Below are positions 9,636 through 21,018 of a DNA stretch of 64,000 bases, in pieces. Each line of letters opens with the position of its first letter. The stretch's first letter is position 1. The translations under genes and the position numbers were made by a program. The DNA is from Hygrophila difformis (taxonomy: Eukaryota > Streptophyta > Magnoliopsida > Lamiales > Acanthaceae). Below the pieces are notes generated by a model. That model worked only from the letters and a program-made list of their open reading frames with translations, was not told the origin of the DNA and made no database searches. The stretch lies in NCBI GenBank assembly GCA_030278955.1, contig JAOANR010000008.1:39564148-39628147 (forward strand), read 5' to 3'.

Positions 9636-11403
9636 GATTCATAAGATTACCTATGAAGAACTTCAAGCTCGAGGTATAGAATCAGATAAGAAAGAGAAAT
9701 CATTCTTGATGATGAGGAAAACAGCAAAAATGGTGGAAACTATTCAGAAAAGCGGTGGATGGTCAGGGATGGAAATTTCACCTCCAATCTTTTATGTCAA
9801 TCCATTCATGATTCAACATATACAAGATATAGAAAAGGAATCGTTGATGATTGATTTAGAAGAAGCATTCTGGGATAAGATGAATAAATTTTGGGATGAT
9901 CAAATGATATTTCTCATCAATGACAGGCATCTGCCTAATGAAATCAGACTCGAAAGACTTTTGGAAAGGGAAAAGAAGAGCATGGCTGAGTGGAATCAGG
10001 AATGCTACAGAATTATCAATCCAAAAGATCAAATAGGGTTGGAGTTGGATTACTTTGATCCTCAACCACTACCTAAATATGTGAAACGACTCACCAAACA
10101 TTGCTGCAAACTTCAGGAAATCCAAAATGCTAGAGTCTATGATGCTCAGCAGGCACTCCCTGCATACATGCCTCCAACATTCTTGAATAAGAAGGGACCC
10201 ATTGAACAGAATTTCTTGACAAATTTGGCCCTGGATAGGATTATTGATGCTCGGATCAATTTGAGACATGACCTCGAGCCTTATTTTAAGAAAGCTAAAC
10301 AAGGCAAGATGGTATGGAGAGATGTCCTTAGAACCATTCAGGAAGCTAGGAATAGCTGGATCAGACATATGAATGAGTGGGCTAAGGGACTAAATCTGAG
10401 GAGAAGGATTCTTAAACTAGGGTTGACAAGGAAACCTGATGAGGAATTTCCATTAGAAGAGTTTGCTGATTTGATACCAGAACAGCAAGCATGGGTTAAG
10501 GATGCAGAGGAGAGAGAAGCTGAGAGATCAGGGAAGAACAGGAAACAGAGATCGGATGCAAAACAGACACCACAGAATATAGTCAGGAACATTTTTAGAG
10601 AATCTGTTGTTAATGAAGGACTGGAACCTATAACGAATTTCAGGAAAGTTTCAGCCCCATCAATAACACCAGCAGATGCAGATCTTCTCATTACAGACAG
10701 ACCTAACAAGATCATGAAGAGATTACCTCCAACTCTCCAACAGGAAGTTCATGGATATGTTCAGGAGAGAAAGAAAGAATTCATTGAGAAGTATATCAAA
10801 TATGATAGTATGTGCAGAGAAAATGCATACAAGGAGCATAGACCCTATACTGATCAAACACAAGGAAAAATTCAGCAGGTAATCATTGATGATTGGGATG
10901 CATGGAATGAGAAATATCTGAACAGAAAGGGAATGAATGTTATGTTAAAAGGAATAGGCAAAAATTTAGATGTCAAGAAGCATGATTCAGATGAAGACAG
11001 CACAGATGATGAACAAAGAATTGATAAAATGAGAGTAGTAGATGAAGTCACAACTATTGTAGGAGAAGGGAATGAAGGAAATGATGAACTCCATCCGATT
11101 CTGCAAGAAAGTATGGACTATTATTATGCAAACAGACAAAAGGCAAAGCGTGAATGGGAGGAATTCCAGAGGGTAGTTATGACAGTTATAGGACTTGATC
11201 ATTTACTTCACATAAAGATAAAGCCACGCTTCATCCTAAAAGATGACGCGAGGAGATATTCAGATAACTTTGTTTCAAGAGAGGCTATTACAATACTCTC
11301 GCGCTGTCATTTTGACAAAGCAAGAGAACCAACTTATAATAGCAACAGAATTGATTCCCATTTCTTGGGGCATCAACTACTCACTTCTACTTCTTATACA
11401 TAA
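9636..11403 (+). CDS. Large charged protein of unknown function
   Basis: I do not recognise this protein. The frame is open for 588 codons from an acceptor-like TTTCTTTCTTAAG (ending 9635) to a stop at 11401-11403; the first ATG pair is at 9709. The first base would complete the codon of the MA(E/G)NNP exon (CC+G), as for the F-box cassettes. The protein is hydrophilic, rich in Lys, Arg, Glu and Trp, with probable helices (LERLLEREKKSMAEW), a basic-acidic linker near residue 290 and an acidic patch (DSDEDSTDDEQ). No signal peptide, membrane segment or zinc site is seen. Its last 60 codons overlap repeats of the CGCTTTGT type. It could be a host protein, or an extra ORF of the Athila-like element to the left; Athila elements often carry an ORF after pol, but I see no proof. 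Confidence 0.55.
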
Positions 11404-11548
11404 ATAACCCCTATCTTATAAGTAGGAATTGGATACCTCGCCGCATTCTTACAGAAATTACTGCGAGGCATTCAGTTCTTTGTATAAACAAAATCTGAGG
11501 AACATTCTTTGAACAATAACTCCCTCCACGCTGTACAGACATAGCGTG
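11223..11548. repeat. Second group of CGCTTTGT-type hairpins
   Basis: Inverted pairs lie at 11223-11252 (CCACGCTTC with GACGCGAG), 11297-11330 (CTCTCGCGCTGTCA with TGACAAAGCAAGAG), 11436-11467 (CCTCGC with GCGAGG) and 11526-11548 (CCACGCT with AGCGTG). The piece 11301-11330 is a diverged copy of 3053-3080 (GCG, TGACA or TGTCA, TTGACAAAGC, AGAG, CC in the same order). The F-box cluster and the unknown frame thus lie between two groups of related hairpins. The first two pairs fall inside the end of the unknown frame. Confidence 0.55.
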
Positions 11549-13136
11549 CGGAAAATTGGAATGTTCATAGTTTGAAACCCAAAGTAGTTACTGCGAGCTA
11601 TTTTGGACACCTATTTTGCAAAATTATTTCTCAAATCTTTTTTATAGGAAAGTGATTTCCTAATTCTGTCTAGTTTCCAGTGTATATTTTGGAAACACTC
11701 TAGCATTTTGATTAAGAGGACTCAGAACCCTCATCGTTTCCTTATACATATAATACTACCTATACATATGATATTTTGGGATATTTCTCAGTTTATGATG
11801 AGTAATCTTACTTCACAATCACAGACTCATAATTCATATCTGTAATTCATATTACTATTTTCATTAGTACATTGAGAAAGATGATGATATAAGTTTTCTC
11901 AATCATTATTTACTCAGGTTAATGAAGAACAAACTTGTTCTTTAGTTGGACATTTAGTACCTGTCGTTTAAAAGGGAAGGGTGTTTCAAAAACCATCTTT
12001 TGTCCTAATAATTAGTGGAGTTTTAGGAAGATTAATTTCCAGGGTTCATAGCTTTATAGTTTCCACTATATGCTATGGGTAGGAGATTAAATATTCTTTC
12101 TACAGTCTTACTAATCCTGAGTCAAGTCATGGGTATTTGGAATTGTTTACAGAGATTTCTCAAGCTAAAGCATCTATATGAATCTGAGTGGTCTGGATAA
12201 GTCAAGGATTTTGAATAACAATTTCATCTTGATACACTTACAGGACTATTACTTCTTACAACTACTTGAAGGAATTACTCTGAGGAGTCAAGTCTCATGA
12301 AATCATTGGATGATAGATTTAAATACTTGCTTTTTCACTTCTTGTAGAGGACATCCAATATAGGGTCATGAGACCAGTTTGACTCAGAGTAGTAAAAAGA
12401 ACAACTACAAGTTCAGATGAATATAAGATGATTTAGAAGTGGCCTTGAGTTGTCAAAGGCTTAATCTGAGTCCGAAAGAAATAGATTAAGTGACAGTTCT
12501 AAAATTGTCACAGAATGAGTCTGACCGATCATCTTGCGGTAACAGTATCCTATGATTTCAGTGCTTATATTGTCATGACACTGAATCACAAGTACCTGTC
12601 TTGGGAAGTGATTTAAGACATGAAGATTTGATTAACTTGCATAGAGGATTTGTCTATCTCGATGAACTTTCATTCTGTTTTAACCATTGAAGTATGATAT
12701 TCTCATCATATTCTTATTTCGTTTATTTGATTTGGTCCACATCATCTTAAACTCATGAACATAATCATAACACTCAACATCATTTCAATTGTTTTCTTTA
12801 TTATTGTTTACAGCTTTATGCATTTACATTTCAGCATTAAATTTTTAGTCATCATCATTCCACCATCCTTAAACCAAGAGCAGAAACAGGTTCTAGAACT
12901 AATAATCCTATTAAAACGCTTCTATCGTGTAACTCTCTAATGAACGATCCCGACAATAAAAATAAATATTGCAGCTTGATACCGTGCGCTTTCGGTAGGA
13001 AAAATTAGGCAAGCTCTTTAACAGTCCTATAGGATTATAGTTTAAAGGCTGTCAGGGGGCATTGCAGCGGGTTTTACCTCAAAGCTTCAATGTGCTTGAA
13101 TGTTCAAAATATTGATGTGTTAAAATTTATTGTTAG
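11549..13136. other. No gene seen
   Basis: Apart from short chance frames there is no coding signal. The sequence is AT-rich without long repeats. The last 200 bases may be leader of the Ty3/gypsy element that follows, but no LTR or primer site was recognised. Confidence 0.4.
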
Positions 13137-13605
13137 ATGGCCGACCCAAAGCTTTTTGAAATGATGACCGATATGCTATGCTCGATGACTAGTATTATGC
13201 ATGAATTGAGACATAGCCGTGATGAGGTTAGTGCATATAAGAGTCGTGTAAAAGGTATCGAGGGAGAATTGGAAAAGTTGAAGACTGCTCGGCAGCAGGA
13301 TTTGGGCTGCATCGCTGCTCTTGAAACTCTATTTCATGAGGAGCAACACAACAACCATATGCTTAGAGGACGTGTGTTCACTTTGGAGCACGAGATTGTT
13401 GACTTACAAAACCGACTCAATGCACCGGAACCCGAAGAGGAAGAGGAAGAGGAGGAGGACCCAGACATGTATATCGATATTGAGGGCGTGGAGGAGGAGG
13501 AAACCAGAGGCGGAAGTAGTGGACCCACCGGTACCTCTTGACTCCGACGAGGAGTATGAGCATGACAAGGCACTCCTCGGCTACTCTCCCGATTACCTAC
13601 TCTAG
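13137..13605 (+). pseudogene. Coiled-coil leader ORF of a Ty3/gypsy element
   Basis: From ATG 13137 the protein starts MADPKLFEMMTDML and forms a long heptad-rich helix (residues about 15-95), then a run of Glu and a DPDMYIDIEG acidic part. The frame ends at 13539-13541, but the neighbouring frame goes on as VPLDSDEEYEHDKALLGY up to 13605, so a one- or two-base shift near 13500 is likely. It stands 250 bases before gag on the same strand. Small coiled-coil ORFs before gag are known in some plant gypsy elements; the role is unknown. It may equally be an unrelated gene fragment. Confidence 0.5.
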
Positions 13606-13859
13606 ATTGATCGCATTATATCATTGGATTACTTATTGCTTTTCGTATTTCATATTATCTTATTGCTTTCCGTTGTAGCTTGCCTTATGATTATCCTAAA
13701 TGATCTATTCTAAATGATCTAGTGCAATGAAGTATTTCCCCTTTCTCTTTTGCGTCATCTCTTTTAGAATTCTGCGTATTCGAGGTGTTAGAACTTTCTA
13801 ACTTGACTACTAACCTACCTTAGAATTCGATTCTTACCCTTGCGTGCTTATCTAACAGA

Positions 13860-14730
13860 ATGCCGCCAAAAGGGAGGCCGCGAAGGGAAAACCCTGCCGC
13901 TAACAATGCCAACCCGAATGTACCCGCTGAAGGTGGGGCACCACTGAACCCGAATGAAGCAAATGGGCCAGTGGGTGCAAACCCACCCAACGTTGGAGGT
14001 CAGGCGGGCGCCGTACCCAATGTTGTGGACGCGCGGCTGAGGACAGTAGAGCAAGTCCTCGTAGCACTGGGTAATGCCGAAGTAAATAGGGCCCAAGCGG
14101 CGGTACCTCCGCCGGCAGCCCGTATTAACTATCTGGCGATGGTAAACCCCTACCAACCGCCCCACTACGAGGGACAAGAGGATCCAGCGAAGCTGGAGGA
14201 CTGGATCCGGACGTTCGATAAACTTCTGAGCGCAGTAAGGTGTCCCGAAAATGAGAAGGTGAGAGTGGCAACCTATTACCTAAGCGGAGAGGCGGATGAG
14301 TGGTGGCAGAGCCACCAAGGAGGGCTAGCTGATGGCGAGCAAGTTTATTTTTGGGAAGAATTCAAGGAGATGATGAGAGAGAGAGATTCTACCCCCTTAG
14401 CACGAAGACTGCTAAATACGAAGAGTTCATCAACCTTCATCAGGGCACCCAGACGGTACAAGAGTACTACGCAAGGTTCAATGAGCTCGTCCGTTTTGCT
14501 CCAAGACTGGTGCCGACTGACGCTGATAAAGCCCAGAAGTTTGAAATGGGGTTGAACCTCAGTGTTAGAGAAATTTTGGTTGGAGGACAGCATACTTCTC
14601 TGCAAGCTGTATATGACCGAGCAGTGGCAATCGCCCGGGTGCAGCAACTGAAATGCAAGGACCAGGGAGAATCGAGCAAGGGCTCGAACAACTTTGAAAA
14701 GAGGAACCGAAAACTAATCCATAACTCTTA
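13860..14730 (+). pseudogene. gag: Ty3/gypsy gag, frameshifted and truncated
   Basis: The frame from ATG 13860 has a Pro/Asn-rich start and then the gypsy gag core (YQPPHYEGQEDPAKLEDW, YYLSGEADEWWQ, FWEEFKEMMRER). At about 14380, in a GAGAGAGA run, two extra bases shift the frame; the gag continues in the other frame as FYPLSTKTAKYEEF, TVQEYYARFNELVRFAP and ends in a stop at 14731. No zinc knuckle, protease or polymerase follows, so the element is cut off here. Gag builds the virus-like particle. The wording points to a Tekay-like lineage, with moderate certainty. Confidence 0.8.
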
Positions 14731-15977
14731 AACCTTACAACCGGCAGATGCATCTCTGCTTCCGAGTGACCTCTATGAAAGCATTTTAAAGAAACGGTAA
14801 AGAAAGCAGTAAAGAAAGCATTTAAAAACCTATCGCTCGGAAGTCTTAAAAGATCGTCACAATCCGTTAGTATAAAAGAGCCCCTGGTCTCGGTGACCAG
14901 ATGCAGATTTAGAACTTCCCAAATATTAGTAAGCCACAGGGCTTATAACATTCGGTTAGTTATGAGATACAAACATGAGTGGACAGACCTATGAAGATCT
15001 ATTCCGAATGTACTCACTCAAGACTCAATTTTAGGCTTTGGTGGGAGAAAATAGTAGTTGAAAGAATACTCAACCCTACCATAGAAATTAACCAAGGCCT
15101 ATATGTTGTTCCTCTACTATTATTTATCACATCTTATCCGAATCCAAGTGGACACTGATTCGATGCAATATTTAATAGAAGGTTTCCAACACACAGTAAT
15201 TTTGAGAAACAAAAAGATATTTGAAAATCATTCCCTAAACAGGTACTAAACTCTCAATTAAAACACAGATCCTTTCAGTCTAGATGAGACCTAATCGCTG
15301 ACTCTGCTTCTAAGGTTCTCAAAATCAACCCCCAGTAGAAGATGAATTAGTCATAACTGTTGAATTTATCCCTTACTCAGATCCGGATTTTATAAAGGGA
15401 TTTTTGTTGGAAATTTATTGTGCACATCTGATTTAAATCAAGACTTCTATGTCCAAGGGGAAGGATCCCCAAAATAGTAATAGACCACAATATCTACATA
15501 ATAGTATCATGCATATATGTATAAAAGAAGTAAAATAAATACCCCAAAATATATGGTGGGGTTAGACAGAATTTGGTACACAAAGATGAATTAGCCTGAG
15601 ATAAGAAGAATTTGGCTAAAAAGAGTGCCAGAAATAATTGGGGTTATCCGGATTGCAAACATCTACTCTCCGGGTCCCAAGTATTCCAGATGGAATGACT
15701 GTTTAGACAGTAGAATGCCTTAAATGACAGTTGCCGCCGTCATCTTAGACTTCACTGCCTGTGAATCTGAATGAAAACCCACATGTTCTATTACTAATAA
15801 CTATTAGATGACATTGGCATATATCATCTATCATTACTACAACTCTAGATTCAGGTTTGAAATTAAGACAAAGAAAAGAAAACTGTATCCGGATAGGAGT
15901 CAGCTGAGCAGCTATTATAATCCCGGATGGACGAACCGCCAAGGCTTCCACCGACCACTACCCGAACCATGCAAAAT
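14731..15977. other. No gene seen
   Basis: No frame longer than about 70 codons and no family likeness. The stretch may include rest of the truncated gypsy element. A short hairpin (CTGGTC, GACCAG) near 14884-14901 is the only structure noticed. Confidence 0.4.
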
Positions 15978-16068
15978 AACAACTAGTAATTAATACATAG
16001 AATACGAGCTAATTATCCGTGTGGGAATATCCGCCAACATTAGTCTGATGTATTTCTTACTAGTTGTT
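15978..16068. repeat. 91-bp foldback
   Basis: The arms start AACAACTAGTAA at 15978 and end TTACTAGTTGTT at 16068; they stay largely complementary for about 23 bases, with a 45-base loop. Size and shape fit a small foldback MITE. No clear target-site duplication was seen. Confidence 0.55.
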
Positions 16069-16281
16069 CATACACATAATGAAAGGGAAAATAAACAAAA
16101 TTAAGAAAATGTTTTTGGCATTGTGTGAGTGTTAATCACACAATAATTAGACACTAATGGGTTGAGATGTGTAATGGACAAAATTAGATGTAGTGGGCCT
16201 AAGCCCAATATACCCATGCAACTTACACAACTCTAGAAATAAAATATTTTTGGGAGTTTTAAAATAGAAGGAAGAAAGCAA

Positions 16282-16882
16282 TTCGGTCTATTGGGCAAAA
16301 TGCAAAAGAGACCGAATTGAGGATGCATGAGATATGAAGTAACACCATACCCAATTAATCCTTGTAAAGTCATGAAGCATCCTCTAATTCGAATTGTCAA
16401 GCAATTCGGTCTAAACCGAATTGGACAATTCGAATTGATGAAGTCATTCCTTCACTCAAATTTGGCTAAGGCATTTACCCCAAAAATGAGGGTAATTCGA
16501 ATTGCCAATTGAATTCGGTCTGGACCGAACTTGGACAATTCGAATTGGTGAAACAGAGAAAATAAACTAAGGCATGAGGGGATGGCATGGATACAATGTG
16601 GTCTCCTAAGTCAATTCGGTCTATATGGGCAATTCGGTCTATAGACCGAATTGCTTATAGACCGAATTGCATAGGCCGAATTGCATGGAGATCACATGAA
16701 GTCAACACTTTTTTCTATGCAATTCGATCTCATGGGCAATTCGGTATAGACCGAATTGCCTAGATCGAATTGCATATAAATTTTTCAAGTAAAGCATTTA
16801 ACAACTATTTTTTGCCATGCAATTCCATTCTCATGAGTGATTCGGCCTAGACCGAATTACCTCAAACCGAATTTGCATGTTC
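16282..16882. repeat. AATTCGGTCTA palindrome cluster, left
   Basis: At least six blocks, about 100 bases apart, carry CAATTCGGTCTA and its reverse complement TAGACCGAATTG, often back to back (for example near 16638-16662), mixed with AATTCGAATT. Variants such as AATTCGATCT suggest decay of one repeated palindrome. No coding sequence. The same motif forms a second cluster at 17812-18245. Confidence 0.8.
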
Positions 16883-17811
16883 TTCTCTCATAAGTGTGGG
16901 TTTGGTATACATTGTGTGGTTTATAATGGATAAGTTTTACCTAATCCTTCATTTCACATCAATGTCACTTCACAGCCACACTAATGAGTGTTTTAAGGAG
17001 AATAGACCTAGGTTATGTGGCTAACAGGCATTGGCTTGAACCAAACCTCAAAACTACAAACAAACAATCAAAGATTAAGGACTCAAGCATAAACTGAACA
17101 AAATAAGAACACACGCTCAAAAACAAGAACACCTACATAATCTAAGGCAACACTAAGCGAAAGAAAACGACTAAAACAGCAACTAAGATGCAAGAAAAAT
17201 AATTCTAACAAGCCTAAGATAGTCTAAAATCTAAGAACACTTATTTGAGTCTCTAAGGTGTAAGGTCAAGCCACAAACCACTTAGCACACATTTATTGAG
17301 AATGCAAGTCAACTAGGACTTAATAAATATAACCTAGTTGAAACAAACAAACATTCTACCATTATTGCTAAGGAAAGCATTAAATAGATGTCAAACACTT
17401 GAAATGAAAACCCATTTCTGGATTCTTTCTTGTATTGACATCGGAAAGCAGTAAATAACCCTAAAACCATTCATTAGCTTGAAGGTAGGGTTCATTCTAA
17501 CTACAAAGCATTTAAGGTTTATGGAAATGGCTATACTAAGGGTGGTAACCAGCTTCTATGAGACAAAAACTAAGCTCAAAAGCAATAAAACTACATTACA
17601 AGCATGAAAAATAAACTAACTAAACTACACTACCTACCTAACCCTTAAGGGGTGAAGAACCTTCTGCTTCTTTTTGTCTCCCAGCAACTGTCCAAGAGTC
17701 TCTGTGTGTCTAAGGATATTTCTTGTGTTGAGGAATGTCAGCTTTTATACTTGTTTTCGAAACCCTAGGCCCATCATGCATTTCTCACGTGCTCAGCTGT
17801 ACTTTTGAATG
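16883..17811. other. Spacer between the two palindrome clusters
   Basis: A-rich on the given strand with many AAC and AAG triplets; no frame of interest. It lies between two clusters of the same palindrome, so it may be the body of a non-coding element whose ends carry these repeats. Confidence 0.35.
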
Positions 17812-18245
17812 TGATTCGGTCTCCTCATGCAATTCGGTTTAGATCGAATTGATGCAATTCGAATTGCATGAGGTCTTCCTTCTTGTTCTTGAGCTGGAAT
17901 GTGGTATTCATCCATCAATTCGGTCTATGGGTAGACCGAATTGGCCTTGTCGATTTGAAGATGGCTCCTGCTTGGCTTCTTTGCTTTAAGGCAATTCGAT
18001 CTCTGCAATCAATTCGGCCTAGACCGAATTGCATAGATCGAACCTCTTCTTTTCTGTTTTTTGCTCAAAGTCTTCTTTCTTCATGGTGCAATTCGGTCTA
18101 GGGGTCAATTCGGTTTAGACCGAATTTCCACAGACCGAATTGGTTGCTCTTCTCTTCCTCAGCACTTCTCTTTTTCTTCTTCTTTTCAGCAATTCGGTCT
18201 AATGAGCAATTCGATTTAGGTCGAATTGCTTATAGACCGAATTGG
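17812..18245. repeat. AATTCGGTCTA palindrome cluster, right
   Basis: Five blocks with CAATTCGGTCTA or the reverse TAGACCGAATTG at about 17815, 17917, 17993, 18090 and 18190. The spacing of about 75-100 bases is like that of the left cluster. Both strand orders occur, as expected of palindromes. Confidence 0.8.
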
Positions 18246-19021
18246 TCTTCAACACTTAACCAAAATTTCAGATTGTGGGATTTCCATTCTTTTTCCCATC
18301 TTTTTTATTTTTGTGGGCTATCTTATTCTTTTGCCCATCTTTTCATTCCTTTTTCTTTTCTTTTTCCTTTTTTCATGTTTTTGGATTTTTCTAACACAAA
18401 TGCAATTAAAATTGCATGTTTTGTGTCTTTCGTTACCAGCTTAATTATTTTTACAAACTTGCATCAATCTGTCGAATTCAACTGCTTTCTTATTGAAATA
18501 AGATGGGATTTCGATCAAAATGTCCGTCTCAGACACGGAAATGGATTGGAAATAATGGACAATTTTGGCCATTATCACATTATTACTTTGTTTTCCATGA
18601 GTGATGCAATATTTTTTGAAATACAATTTTATATGTTGACTTATAACCATATGTGTTGAACAATAACTTCATTATTTTTTAGTTTTTAATGTGTTGAACA
18701 ATAACCATATTTTCCCACTCTTAGAGATAATATGTGTCCATTACATTAGTGTTTTATTTTCCAGTTAATTTGTATTATTTTTTCTATCCTGTATAAAGTG
18801 TAAGGTGTAAATATGATGTGCACATCTTTTGTTCGTGAAATACATCATCCGAAACTGATCATTTCATTTCATTTCATTCAGAATGTATCATATATTGAAA
18901 CCATCCTCATATAGGATAGATTCAAGTACTGAAACCATGCAAACCACAAACCAATACACCAAGTCAACAAAAATATGCAGCAACACCAAAATACCATTTC
19001 GCAGCAAAAATAACACCGGTC
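18246..19021. other. No gene seen, T-rich
   Basis: T-rich stretch with several TTTTTCTTT runs near 18340-18375. Frames found here are low-complexity (Phe, Leu, Ser) and not credible as proteins. Confidence 0.4.
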
Positions 19022-19900
19022 TTGGCTTAATGAAACGACGCAGTTGAATCACTCGGCATATCTTTGTGCTTCCTTACAGGTGTGTTTGTTATGACCTGGT
19101 TTTCCGCACATGCGACAGTTTTTCTTGCCCGATTGAACCTGCGATCGGATTCGCCATTTCCTTCTTCGGCCAGGCTGCACTCGAACGTCCGATGGGAGTG
19201 TAAAGTCATCATCATTCTCATTCTGCTTTTGTTGTTGTGAATGAAGTCGTATCCACGCCGAATAGCTATATAATGATTTGCCAACACCTTCTGGAAATGA
19301 TCCTGATTCATAAACCTTTGTCCTACTCCCTTTATTGCATTGACCCATATAACCCTCTCATCTTCATCGTCATCGGTATCTTCTTCGTCCAAGTCATCCT
19401 GTGCCACTGTCTGTTCCCTGAAGTACAAGTTACTTGAACGTCATAAACTAGTTACATTCAGCAGCAATACCAGTTTTGTGCGATTTTAACGACTTTCGTG
19501 TGTGTGTGTATACCAGTGTTCTGTACAGAAAATATCAATGCACAGAACCACTTTCATATTTTAAGAATCATGGTCCTTGGTATGCAGATTGCCAGATACT
19601 ACTGAAAGATATAGTTATGATCATAACCAGGCATCATCTACAGAAGAAAACCATTTATACGCTCTCATTTAGCCAAGAAGCTCAATGCAATTTGAGAAAA
19701 CCCTTACATGATCGTATTTCTTACTTCCTGGTCCATCACTGTCATCTTCCCAAATGCCAGTCCCTTTGCCTGATTCAGGTTCGACATCCTTCTCACATCG
19801 TCATCATTCATTATCTCCATTGTGTAACCCCTGTCGGGATCATCGTAATGGAGCGTGCGTGTTGTTGAACATACATTACCCATTTTTCAGTCACCTTTCC
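19022..19900 (-). pseudogene. Mutator-like transposase, centre deleted
   Basis: Reading the minus strand, about 19840-19690 gives DPDRGYTMEIMNDDDVRRM and following residues, like the N-terminal part of Mutator transposases. After an acidic stretch (EEDTDDDEDE) comes a domain like the Mutator DNA-binding module (GVGQRFMNQDHFQKVLANHY, 19320-19260). Then, in another frame, comes the C-terminal end: RRRKWRIRSQ and a CCHC zinc knuckle (CRMCGKPGHNKHTC, 19117-19076), with a stop at 19051. The catalytic MULE domain that should lie between is missing, and the frames do not agree. It is therefore a deletion derivative. Terminal inverted repeats were not identified. Confidence 0.65.
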
Positions 19901-21018
19901 ATAGAAGGGCATCGCCATCCCTTATCCGCACAATATGGACATGTCCATTATAATGGCAAAATAACATGACATCTTGCCAACCCCTCGCTCCCGACCGCAC
20001 TCGATCTTCCTCACCCTTTCTCCCTTCCGAAAACACTGTAGAAAGCCCTAAGTAACAGCCTCTCCAAATCCCAACCTTCTTCTAACCCTAAACCCTCTTA
20101 AAGCATTCTCCTTCTACCCACCAAGAACGCGAATCTACTGCCCCGCCGTTTGTCTCCCGCTGTGCGTGCTCTCGCCCTCTGAAGAAGCTTCATCGAAAAG
20201 CTTCACAACTCGAAATACTGGAAAACGAAGCCAGGCCGCTTGCTGCGCTCTTCCGCCCGAAAATGACGAGAATGGAGGTTGCCGATGTCGTTCCCACCCT
20301 TCCGCCCGCTGTTTCTTCCAACCCTTCAGAATGGAGCTGTTGAATTTATTAATGGCGTTCGATTTGTCCTAGGAAGAAGAAGACCCGGCTGTTGCTAATG
20401 TGGTTTTTAATCCCCAAATGTCAAACTCCTTTTTGTCTCACTCCACCTTTCATATCATTTGCTTAGAAAAGGACAAAAGGTAAGGGCAATGTTGTATTTT
20501 CACAACTGATTTTCATTATTGATTTAAAAAAAAATGGGCAGGTCCTGATTTTGACGTATTTCGTATATTGGTGTTAATACGGAATGTATTTGGTATGCTG
20601 GTCTCGTATTGGTAGTATTTTGTGGTTGTGACCTTTTTTAATAAAAAGCCCTTTATTTAATCCATTTTAATATTTATATTAATTTTAAATTTAAATAGTT
20701 ATTTTAATCAATTTGTATTACATATTTTATTTTATTTAAATTTAATTATTAAATTATTATTCTGTTAAAGTTTTTCAATTTAACTATTTTTTAATTAATT
20801 TTATTATTTCGTTATTATTACATGTTATATGTGTAGTCAAATTTTAAACATGTCATGTGGACATAATTAAAAAATAATTAACTAAATTACAATATTAGTA
20901 AGAAAAAAGACCATTTTGGATATTATGTGTGAACGTAGAGGGCTAATAGGGGCGAAAAATAGATAAATAATTATTTTGGATTTTTGGAAAAGAAAAAGGA
21001 CCATGTTATATATTTTTC
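19901..21018. other. No gene seen; leader-like part, then AT-rich
   Basis: 19980-20400 is GC-richer than its surroundings and resembles a leader of the Mutator gene or captured DNA; no protein is recognised. 20640-20900 is very AT-rich. Confidence 0.35.

Noticed and set aside
2804..11548. Whole F-box cluster as a complete CACTA element
   Set aside because: No CACTA/TAGTG ends or target duplication were found around the hairpin groups, so only the similarity is reported.
12755..12940. Hydrophobic 61-codon frame
   Set aside because: Ile/Phe-rich by AT-rich composition; no other support.
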